From Pontivivens marinum (lineage in GTDB: Bacteria; Pseudomonadota; Alphaproteobacteria; Rhodobacterales; Rhodobacteraceae): a DNA stretch of 64,000 nt. Below, in pieces: positions 18,004 to 25,006 of this stretch. Location: assembly GCF_900231835.1 (NCBI RefSeq), contig NZ_OCTN01000001.1, positions 496,001 through 560,000 of the forward strand, in the 5' to 3' direction. Made by a program: the position numbers and the translations under genes. Position 1 is the stretch's first letter; the number at the start of each line of letters is the position of its first letter. Below the pieces are notes generated by a model that was not told the origin of the DNA, made no database searches, and was given only the letters and a program-made list of their open reading frames with translations.

Positions 18004-19419
18004 TTATGGCAGGTATTTCTGCGTAAACCGGACGACCTTTTTGACGAAATCGTTCTGGAACAGACGCGGCACGTAATACTGACCCGCAGCGCGTTTTGTG
18101 ACCTCGGTCATCGTCGGATAGGGCGATACCATATTGGTCAGCGCCGAAATCTTTAGCCCGTTGGCAATGGCCAGCGCATAGGGCTGTATTAACTCGCCTG
18201 CACGCAGGCCAACGACGGAGGCGCCAATCGGCTTACCACCCACGACCATAACCTTGATAAGGCCCTCTGTGCGGCGCTCCGCCTGCGCCCTATCGTTCTC
18301 ATCGAACTTAAAGCGTAGCACCTCCAGCTTATCGCCATGCTTCTCTGACGCCTGCGCTTCGGTCAGTCCGATCTGCGCGATTTCAGGGTCTGTATAGGTC
18401 GCCCACGGGATGTGATCCGTGCGTACCTTTGACGGCAGTCCAAACAGCATGGACCGGATGATGATGCCCGCGTCATAACCCGCCTTATGCGTGAATTGCA
18501 GGCCACCGGTAACGTCCCCAATGGCGTAAACCTTGCGGTTCGAGGTGCGCAGCCCCTCATCAACCTCAATCGCACGCTCATGGTTCACAGCGGCCTTATC
18601 CAACCCGAGGCTGGCGATATTCGCCTTGCGCCCCACAGCGACCAGCAGATGCGAGCCCTGCACTGTACGGCCATCCTCGGCGTGCACAGTGATGCCATCC
18701 TGCTGCGAAACACGAGAGACTTTGAACCCCTCCTCGATCACCACGCCATCCGCGCGAATACGGTCCAGCGCGATGGCCACCAGCTCCGGATCATCCTTGC
18801 CAAGCGCCTTTGCGCCCTCCAGCACGGTCACAGGAATACCTAGCCGCATATGCGCCTGCGCCAGTTCCATCCCGATAGGGCCACCGCCGATGATGATCAG
18901 GCGCTCAGGCGCGTCGCGCAGCTCGAAGATCGTCTCGTTGGTGTGATATTCAACCGTATCCAACCCCTCAATCGGGGGCACCAAGGGCGAGGAGCCAGTG
19001 GCAATCACAAAGCGACGCGCCTCGATGAACGTGTCGCCTGCCTGCACCTCGGTTTCCGAGATAAAGGTGCCGTAATCCTGAATGACCTCAACGCCCATAC
19101 CCTCGAACCGCTCAACGCTGTCATTGGGGGCGATTGCGCCGATCACGCTGGCCACGTGGTCCTTCACGGCGGCGTAATCGACCTGCGGGACCACATTTGC
19201 GATACCAAACGCGGCGGAATGGGCCTGAGCGTGGGCGTGATGACCCGCGGCGATCATCGCCTTGGACGGGACGCAACCATAGTTCAGGCAGTCGCCGCCC
19301 ATCTTGCCGCCCTCGATCAGGACAACCTTTGCTCCCATCTGAACGGCGCCTGCGGCCACGCTCAACCCGCCGGAACCGGCGCCCAGAATGCAGATATCGG
19401 TCTTAATACGCTTAGTCAT
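18004..19419 (-). CDS. MerA-like pyridine nucleotide-disulfide oxidoreductase
   Basis: A 471-residue class I flavoprotein disulfide reductase. FAD site ILGAGSGGLSVAAG (11-24), redox disulfide GGDCLNYGCVPSK (Cys44 and Cys49), NAD(P) site IIGGGPIGMELAQAH, and a C-terminal dimerisation domain with the TNMVSPYPTMTEVTKR helix. It lacks the N-terminal heavy-metal-associated domain and the C-terminal vicinal cysteines of true mercuric reductase, and there is no merR, merT or merP. Lipoamide dehydrogenase activity is unlikely for lack of 2-oxoacid dehydrogenase genes. The next gene upstream, two bases away, encodes a TVP38/TMEM64 membrane protein. This pairing, sometimes a fusion, recurs in bacteria. 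Substrate unknown. Confidence 0.85.
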   Translation of the reverse strand: MTKRIKTDICILGAGSGGLSVAAGAVQMGAKVVLIEGGKMGGDCLNYGCVPSKAMIAAGHHAHAQAHSAAFGIANVVPQVDYAAVKDHVASVIGAIAPNDSVERFEGMGVEVIQDYGTFISETEVQAGDTFIEARRFVIATGSSPLVPPIEGLDTVEYHTNETIFELRDAPERLIIIGGGPIGMELAQAHMRLGIPVTVLEGAKALGKDDPELVAIALDRIRADGVVIEEGFKVSRVSQQDGITVHAEDGRTVQGSHLLVAVGRKANIASLGLDKAAVNHERAIEVDEGLRTSNRKVYAIGDVTGGLQFTHKAGYDAGIIIRSMLFGLPSKVRTDHIPWATYTDPEIAQIGLTEAQASEKHGDKLEVLRFKFDENDRAQAERRTEGLIKVMVVGGKPIGASVVGLRAGELIQPYALAIANGLKISALTNMVSPYPTMTEVTKRAAGQYYVPRLFQNDFVKKVVRFTQKYLP

Positions 19420-19421
19420 TC

Positions 19422-20165
19422 TCAGTTCTCCTCAATCGGCAGGGCGGAGCCACCGCGAATAGCCTTGATAACGATGGGCAGAGCGGACAGCGCCGCCAGC
19501 CCCAGAATTGGTCCGATGATGTGCGGCTCGAACAAGATGCCAAGATCAGGGTCCTCGCCCCGTGCGAAAACTTGGCCCAGGCCATTGCCGATGGATGCAA
19601 AAACCGCACTGCCCGGAATGATCCCCACCACCGTTGTCAGCGCGAAGTTGCGGAATTTCACGCCAACCAGCGCGGGCACAACATTGACCACAAAGAACGG
19701 AAAGATCGGCAGCAGACGCAGCAACAGCATCACGCTGATCTCGTTTTCGTTCAAGGCGTGCTTGATCTTGGCGATTCGACCGCCTGACTCATCCATGCGT
19801 TGCGACAGAAATTCCCCTAGACCGAAGCGAACGGCCAGAAAAAGCCCCATCGCGCCAATCGACGCCCCGATGACCGAAAATGCCATTCCGCCGATGATGC
19901 CAAACAGAAATCCCGAGGTCAGCGTCATCACCCCCGCACCGGGCAGGGAAAACGTGACGACGATGATATACAGCGCGATAAAGCTGATCGCCGCCAGCAC
20001 ATAATTGTCGTCACGCCACATCAGCAGCGCCTCGCGATTCTCACGCAATGCCTCGAAGCTGAGGTAATCGCGTAGAAAAATAAATCCCAGCACCGCCGCA
20101 ATAATGATTGCCGCCACAGGGGCAACGCGGCCGAGCGTGATGCCCTCTTTCTTCGTATCGTTCAT
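19422..20165 (-). CDS. TVP38/TMEM64 (VTT domain) membrane protein
   Basis: A 247-residue membrane protein of the DedA/VTT superfamily. The central SLPGAGVMTLTSGFLFG and GASIGAMGLFLAVRFGLG segments and the later LLRLLPIFPFFVVNVVPALVGV re-entrant region are the SNARE-associated/VTT signature. About six helices. Members are linked to phospholipid scrambling or undecaprenyl-phosphate traffic, but no function is proven for this branch. The ATG at 20165 follows AAAGGGTG; a longer frame to 20213 is less likely. It is the first gene of a two-gene operon with the MerA-like oxidoreductase. Confidence 0.82.
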   Translation of the reverse strand: MNDTKKEGITLGRVAPVAAIIIAAVLGFIFLRDYLSFEALRENREALLMWRDDNYVLAAISFIALYIIVVTFSLPGAGVMTLTSGFLFGIIGGMAFSVIGASIGAMGLFLAVRFGLGEFLSQRMDESGGRIAKIKHALNENEISVMLLLRLLPIFPFFVVNVVPALVGVKFRNFALTTVVGIIPGSAVFASIGNGLGQVFARGEDPDLGILFEPHIIGPILGLAALSALPIVIKAIRGGSALPIEEN

Positions 20166-20322
20166 TTTGCACCCTTTGAGTGGCGGTTTCATCTCGTTAC
20201 AGCACATCTGCACAGCGATGATGTGTCGCGATAGCCCCCCTCACGTTGGGTTGACCAAGCGCGAGGAATTGTTTCAAAGACGCGCAAGTGATGACGCCGC
20301 GCACAAAACCGGACCAAGGGAA

Positions 20323-20351
20323 TTGACTTCCCGCTAGGCCCGTCATATCGA
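20323..20351 (+). promoter_or_regulatory. Candidate promoter for rpmH-rnpA-yidD
   Basis: TTGACT (20323-20328) and TATCGA (20346-20351) with a 17-base spacer, about 110 bases upstream of rpmH. The -35 is close to consensus and the -10 is partial. A small hairpin GCCCT-GAT-AGGGC (20437-20449) lies directly before the GAGGAG Shine-Dalgarno. The rest of the 297-base divergent gap toward the TVP38 gene shows nothing else clear. Confidence 0.4.
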
Positions 20352-20462
20352 AGCGGCTCACACGAATTAGGGTGACGAATCCGATAGACCGGATCGGCAC
20401 CGCCGCAGGGCATACCGCCCCGGCACGATCTGGAAGGCCCTGATAGGGCGAGGAGACGAGAT

Positions 20463-20597
20463 ATGAAGCGTACTTTCCAGCCGAGCAACCTGGTCCGCAA
20501 ACGGCGCCACGGTTTCCGCTCCCGCATGGCGACTAAAAACGGACGTAAGATCCTGAACGCGCGTCGCGCACAGGGTCGTAAGCACCTCAGCGCCTGA
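20463..20597 (+). CDS. rpmH: 50S ribosomal protein L34
   Basis: Small basic protein of the large ribosomal subunit. The 44 residues begin [20 protein letters not shown] and end with GRKHLSA, an unmistakable L34. GAGGAG at 20450-20455 precedes the ATG by 7 bases. It is followed directly by rnpA, the usual order across bacteria. Confidence 0.98.
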   Translation: MKRTFQPSNLVRKRRHGFRSRMATKNGRKILNARRAQGRKHLSA

Positions 20598-20607
20598 TAT
20601 CAGGTCG

Positions 20608-21027
20608 ATGATGATTTCGCCGCCGGATGCTGCACCTAATGGGTCAGAGCACCCGGCGGCTTTGTCATGCTCGCACGAAACGCCCACGCTATCCGTCATA
20701 CGGCAGCGTAGCGAATTTCTGAAGGCCGCCCGTGCCCGCCGTCAGGCGACAACTGGCATGGTCGTTCAGGCCAGAAAACGTGCGGAAAATGAACACTCTG
20801 CATCGGCGATGCGGGTTGGCTATACCTGTTCCAAAAAGGTCGGCAACGCCGTTGCCCGCAATCGCGCCAAGCGTCGCTTGCGTGAGGTTGCCCGCGCCCT
20901 GCTGCCCGAACTTGGCCATGCGGGATATGATTACGTTCTAATCGGACGCCGTGCAGAAACTGCGGATCGTGACTTTGCCGATTTGCTGAATGATTTTCGC
21001 ACCGCATTGGGAAAGCTGCACCGGTGA
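20608..21027 (+). CDS. rnpA: Ribonuclease P protein component RnpA
   Basis: Protein subunit of RNase P, which helps the RNA subunit remove 5' leaders from pre-tRNAs. The conserved core starts near residue 27 (LSVIRQRSEFLKAARARRQ). It includes the RNR signature KKVGNAVARNRAKRRLRE (about 76-93). The C-terminus DYVLIGRRAETADRDFADLLNDF is typical. The 26-residue N-terminal extension is variable in this order; ATG 20608 or 20611 are both possible, and AGG at 20602-20604 favours the second. The stop overlaps the yidD GTG start by 4 bases. Confidence 0.94.
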   Translation: MMISPPDAAPNGSEHPAALSCSHETPTLSVIRQRSEFLKAARARRQATTGMVVQARKRAENEHSASAMRVGYTCSKKVGNAVARNRAKRRLREVARALLPELGHAGYDYVLIGRRAETADRDFADLLNDFRTALGKLHR

Positions 21028-21245
21028 GCCCGGGCGCATGGCTTCTCTCCCTGCCTGTACGCGCGTACAGGGTGACCTTCTCCTCATATGTCGGGCATAA
21101 TTGCCGGTATCAGCCCACATGCTCTGCCTATGCGCTGGAGGCATTGTCCAAGCATGGCGCGGTACGTGGTGGCTGGTTGGCCGCGCGACGGATCGCGCGA
21201 TGTCATCCGCTGGGCGGGTCCGGCATTGACAACGTACCAGATTAG
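21024..21245 (+). CDS. yidD: Membrane protein insertion efficiency factor YidD
   Basis: 73-residue YidD (DUF37) protein that aids YidC-dependent membrane protein insertion. CRYQPTCSAYALEALSKHG and RIARCHPLGGSGIDNVP are the full family signature with its conserved cysteines. The start is GTG overlapping the rnpA stop (GTGA), implying translational coupling. The neighbour usually expected next, yidC, is absent here: a terminator and trxA on the other strand follow. Confidence 0.95.
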   Translation: MSPGAWLLSLPVRAYRVTFSSYVGHNCRYQPTCSAYALEALSKHGAVRGGWLAARRIARCHPLGGSGIDNVPD

Positions 21246-21257
21246 CATCCGACACAA

Positions 21258-21283
21258 AAAACCCGGCTCAATGGCCGGGTTTT
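21258..21283. terminator. Bidirectional terminator between yidD and trxA
   Basis: AAAACCCGGC (21258-21267), six-base loop, GCCGGGTTTT (21274-21283). The A-rich left arm and T-rich right arm make a symmetric intrinsic terminator for the convergent yidD and trxA transcripts. Confidence 0.85.
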
Positions 21284-21305
21284 CCGTATTCTATGGGATC
21301 GAAGC

Positions 21306-21626
21306 TTAGATGCTTTCTTCGATCCAGCCCTGCAATGCAGCCTTTGGTGCTGCGCCAGTCTTGTTCGACACAACCTGACCGCCCTTGAACATGAACAGAG
21401 CAGGAATGCCGCGAACGCCCAGCTGTGCAGGGGAGTTGGGGTTCTCATCCACGTTGACCTTAACGATCTTTACGCGACCTTCGTAAGCAGCGGACAGTTC
21501 CTCAAGAGCCGGTCCGATCTGCTTGCACGGGCCGCACCATTCCGCCCAAAAATCTACAACAACAGGAATGTCGGATTTCAGAACGTCGGCTTCAAAGCTG
21601 TCGTCGGTGACTTTTACGGTGGCCAT
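21306..21626 (-). CDS. trxA: Thioredoxin TrxA
   Basis: Cytoplasmic dithiol protein that reduces protein disulfides and serves ribonucleotide reductase and peroxidases. 106 residues, with active site WCGPCK (Cys31 and Cys34) after VVVDFWAEW, the conserved cis-Pro in RGIPALFMF, and [14 protein letters not shown] at the end. AAAGGAG precedes the ATG. It is the last gene of the run that includes addB-addA, but it also has a likely promoter of its own. Confidence 0.97.
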   Translation of the reverse strand: MATVKVTDDSFEADVLKSDIPVVVDFWAEWCGPCKQIGPALEELSAAYEGRVKIVKVNVDENPNSPAQLGVRGIPALFMFKGGQVVSNKTGAAPKAALQGWIEESI

Positions 21627-21678
21627 GATGTGGCTCCTTTCAGAGAATATATAGGGGGTGTTTCAGTGTTCGATGCCA

Positions 21679-21707
21679 AACCTAGGGAGGCACCGCCAGA
21701 GGGTCAA
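21679..21707 (-). promoter_or_regulatory. Candidate trxA promoter
   Basis: On the minus strand TTGACC (21707-21702) and TAGGTT (21684-21679) are separated by exactly 17 bases. The -35 overlaps the addA stop codon. It lies about 55 bases upstream of trxA and would allow thioredoxin to be made independently of addAB. Confidence 0.4.
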
Positions 21708-24700
21708 GAGAGGCCCGCCCGTAACAGTGCCCCATTCACAACCTCGTGCGGTATAACATCCATGCGTTTCGCGGCGGTCCAGACGATGGCGACATCCACC
21801 TGTTTACCGGCAAATGTCGGAGCCAGAACAGCACGATACACCGCCATTTGGCGTAACAATGCCTCGGGCGTATCCTCGGGCTGATCGGGCACCACACGGT
21901 TGGTTTTAAAATCCACGATCAAAATGCGATCGCCGTCGCGCACGATGCGATCAACGCGGCCAAAGACCGCGCGCCCACCCACTGTGCCGGAAACGGGCAC
22001 CTCGCTCAGCGCATCCGCTCCAAACAAATGCGACAGCTCAGATGTGTCCAACAGGGCGCAAACCTCGTCAAACACATCGCTCTGCATGTCTAACGGCAAT
22101 CGATCCAACAGTGGTGCGGCCATAGCGGCGCGGTCCCGCTGCCCCAGCAGGTCCAACAGTGCGTGGGTCACATCACCCCGCAGCAATGCGCGTGCGGCCT
22201 CCTCGCCCTCACCAGGCAGAGCATGCGCCCCATCCATGCCAGAGGGCGACAGCAAGCGATCCGCAACCGGCGGGGCAACGTGGCCCCAATCGAGCGCAAC
22301 CAGCGCGGGGGCTGCCTCAGCAACAATTGCGGTGGAGGTGCCGCCGGACCAGTGGCTTTCAAGCCGCAGCAATGGCCCCTCCAACCCATCGGGGGCGGTG
22401 TGCGTCGTGGCGCTTAGGTCCATCATCCCCTGTTCAACCATATCGTACCATGCAGGGTCCGCATCGCTGCCGCGCTTACCCGCACCGGCGACGATCAGCC
22501 AATGTTCCGCACGGGTTAGCGCAACATACAGCAAGCGTTCCCGCTCACGATCATCCCGGGCCTTATGCGCGGCGACGGCCTCTGCCTCCACATCGCTATT
22601 AGGGCTGGCCTGCCAGATCGGGGCGGCATCATCACGGGGCAGCACCGGCGGCGCGGCCTTACGATTGCGATGTGCGGTATCGGGCAGGATGACGACAGGT
22701 GCCTCCAACCCCTTGGCCCCGTGCACGGTCATCACGCGAACGGCATCGCCGCCTTCTCCCAATTCGCGTTTGATATCGAGGGTATCGGGCTCCAACCAAT
22801 CCAGAAAACCGCTGAGGGTCGGGGGTTCGGTCCGCTCATAGTTCAGCGCCTGTGCCAGCAATTCGTCCAGGCCCTCTGCCGCCGGCGCCCCCAAGCGGGC
22901 GATGAACCGCCTGCGCCCATCCCGGCGCGTCAAAATCCGGTCGAGGAATTCAAACGGGCGGGTAAAATCGCTGTCGTCGCGAACCTCTTGCAGGAAATCG
23001 GCCACGGCCTTGTGCTGCGGATCGTCCTGCAACCGGCCCAGCAGGCGAGATTTTCCACGGCCATGGGCCAAGCGGAACAGCGCGTCCTCATCCACGTCAA
23101 ACAGGGGCGAGCGCAGCGCCGCCGCCAGCGACAGGTCATCATCCGGCGTCACGGCAAAGCGCATGAGGGCCAGCAAATCCTTTACCGCCAGCTCGCCACC
23201 CAGTTTCACACGGTCGGCACCGGCAACGGCAACGCCTGCTTCCTTGAGGTTGCCAATCAACGCATGGAATAGCGGGCCGCGGCTGCGCAGCAAAATCAGG
23301 ATGTCCCCTGGCGTCATCGGGCGCGGGCCATCTGGGCTGGGGATCAAGGTGCCGCCTGCGATCAGACGCGCGATTTCCGCGGCGATGTAACGGCCAAGCT
23401 GTAGGTCGGCGCGATCCGGCGATGGCGTGTCGACGGGCTCCCACCACGGGACCTCTACGCCGTCCTTTTCGGTTTCCAGAAACGGCCACAGATCAACGCG
23501 GCCTGCCTTGCCATCGTCAAAGGCGGCATGGATTACCTCATCACTTACACCGCCACGATCCGTGGGGGCGAAAACCTCATCTGTCAGCGACAAAATCGGC
23601 GCGGCGGAGCGGAAGGACACGTCCAGTGCCACCTCACCAAACGGTTTATCAGCAGCCCCCAGCCGCCCACGAAAAACCTCGCGCATCCGGCCAAATTCTG
23701 CGGGCTGCGCGCCCTGAAACGAGTAAATCGACTGCTTTTCATCACCCACAACGAACAGGGTGCGTTCGCGGCGTTCCACCCCTTCACCAGCGTAGAATTC
23801 TGGCGTCAGCGCCTCAACTACATCCCATTGGCGGGGTGAGGTATCCTGCGCCTCGTCCACGAGGATATGCTCGATCCCGCCATCCAGCTTATACAGCACC
23901 CATTGCGACATATCGGGGCGGGTCAGCAGGCTGCGCGTGCGTAGGATCAGATCGTCGAAATCCAGCATGCCCTGCGCGGCCTTCGCCTCGTCATAACGGG
24001 TCAGGAACACGTCTGCGAAGTCGTGCAAGGCCTGCGTGCGCTCCAACACGGCGCGGGCCAAGCGGTCGCTGCGGGCGGCCTCCACCGCCATGGCCAGCTC
24101 GTTCAGTTCCTCCACATCGGCGGGGTCCAGCGCCTGCATCACCTTTTTGGTGGCGAACTTATCAACCTTGGCCAGATGGTCCCGTTTGTCGGTCTTTTCA
24201 CCGTAGAGCAGCAAGCTCTCAACCGGTTCATCTCCCTGGGCTTGCATGGCGTTCAGCACCTTGGGCAAAGCGTTCTTTTTCTCGTTCGCCGTGCCAACAG
24301 CAACCATCGCATCAGCCAAGCGGCTGAGCAGATCGCGTTCATCCGGTCCCATGACCTGCATCGGTGGTCCGTTCAGTGACACGCCCAGTTCATCAGCCAA
24401 GGCAGCAGGATCAAAAGGAGTGGCAAAGGCATCGCGCTGGCTGAGGATGGCATTGATCAGCCCCTCGGGCCCGTCACCGGGGCAATGCACTGCCATAGCG
24501 GCAAAGATATCGGGCTCAACCTCCGCGATCTGATCCAACAGCTCAGTACGCAGGGCCAGCGTGGCGCGGTCGTCCATTTCGCGGAAACTGGGGCTGACGC
24601 CTGCCTCCAGCGGGAATCGCCGCAGGATGGTGCCGCAAAAGGCGTGGATCGTCTGGATTTTCAGCTCACCGGGGGTTTCCAATGCGCGGGCGAATAGCTG

Positions 24701-25006
24701 CCGTGCGTTGCCCAAATCAACCTCACCGGTTTCCTCAAGCTGCGCCAACTCCTCAAGCAATTCGGCATCAGGCATCATCGACCATGCGCCCAAGCGTTTG
24801 AACAGGCGGTTCTTCATCTCCGCCGCGGCGGCCTTGGTATAGGTCAGGCACAGAATGCGCTGCGGATCGGCACCGTGCAGCAGCAATCGCGCCACGCGGT
24901 CGGTCAGCACCCGTGTTTTGCCAGAGCCGGCATTCGCCCCAACCCATGCAGAGCCAGCGGGCGAAGATGCGCGGTTTTGGGCACGGCTTGCATCGCTCAA
25001 TGTCAT
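21704..25006 (-). CDS. addA: Double-strand break repair helicase AddA
   Basis: Helicase-nuclease subunit of AddAB, the alphaproteobacterial counterpart of RecBCD. It resects DNA ends and loads RecA at Chi-like sites. The 1100-residue protein has the UvrD/Rep Walker A GANAGSGKT (23-31), LTYTKAAAAEM (motif Ia), ILVDEAQDTSPRQW (motif II) and VMTVHGAKGLEAP (motif V). Its C-terminal RecB-type nuclease includes ILIVDFKTNR. The start overlaps the addB stop by 4 bases (ATGA), so the two are translationally coupled. Confidence 0.95.
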   Translation of the reverse strand: MTLSDASRAQNRASSPAGSAWVGANAGSGKTRVLTDRVARLLLHGADPQRILCLTYTKAAAAEMKNRLFKRLGAWSMMPDAELLEELAQLEETGEVDLGNARQLFARALETPGELKIQTIHAFCGTILRRFPLEAGVSPSFREMDDRATLALRTELLDQIAEVEPDIFAAMAVHCPGDGPEGLINAILSQRDAFATPFDPAALADELGVSLNGPPMQVMGPDERDLLSRLADAMVAVGTANEKKNALPKVLNAMQAQGDEPVESLLLYGEKTDKRDHLAKVDKFATKKVMQALDPADVEELNELAMAVEAARSDRLARAVLERTQALHDFADVFLTRYDEAKAAQGMLDFDDLILRTRSLLTRPDMSQWVLYKLDGGIEHILVDEAQDTSPRQWDVVEALTPEFYAGEGVERRERTLFVVGDEKQSIYSFQGAQPAEFGRMREVFRGRLGAADKPFGEVALDVSFRSAAPILSLTDEVFAPTDRGGVSDEVIHAAFDDGKAGRVDLWPFLETEKDGVEVPWWEPVDTPSPDRADLQLGRYIAAEIARLIAGGTLIPSPDGPRPMTPGDILILLRSRGPLFHALIGNLKEAGVAVAGADRVKLGGELAVKDLLALMRFAVTPDDDLSLAAALRSPLFDVDEDALFRLAHGRGKSRLLGRLQDDPQHKAVADFLQEVRDDSDFTRPFEFLDRILTRRDGRRRFIARLGAPAAEGLDELLAQALNYERTEPPTLSGFLDWLEPDTLDIKRELGEGGDAVRVMTVHGAKGLEAPVVILPDTAHRNRKAAPPVLPRDDAAPIWQASPNSDVEAEAVAAHKARDDRERERLLYVALTRAEHWLIVAGAGKRGSDADPAWYDMVEQGMMDLSATTHTAPDGLEGPLLRLESHWSGGTSTAIVAEAAPALVALDWGHVAPPVADRLLSPSGMDGAHALPGEGEEAARALLRGDVTHALLDLLGQRDRAAMAAPLLDRLPLDMQSDVFDEVCALLDTSELSHLFGADALSEVPVSGTVGGRAVFGRVDRIVRDGDRILIVDFKTNRVVPDQPEDTPEALLRQMAVYRAVLAPTFAGKQVDVAIVWTAAKRMDVIPHEVVNGALLRAGLS

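Noticed and set aside
18004-19419. Mercury resistance reading of the MerA-like gene
   Set aside because: No N-terminal HMA domain, no C-terminal cysteine pair, and no merR, merT or merP nearby.
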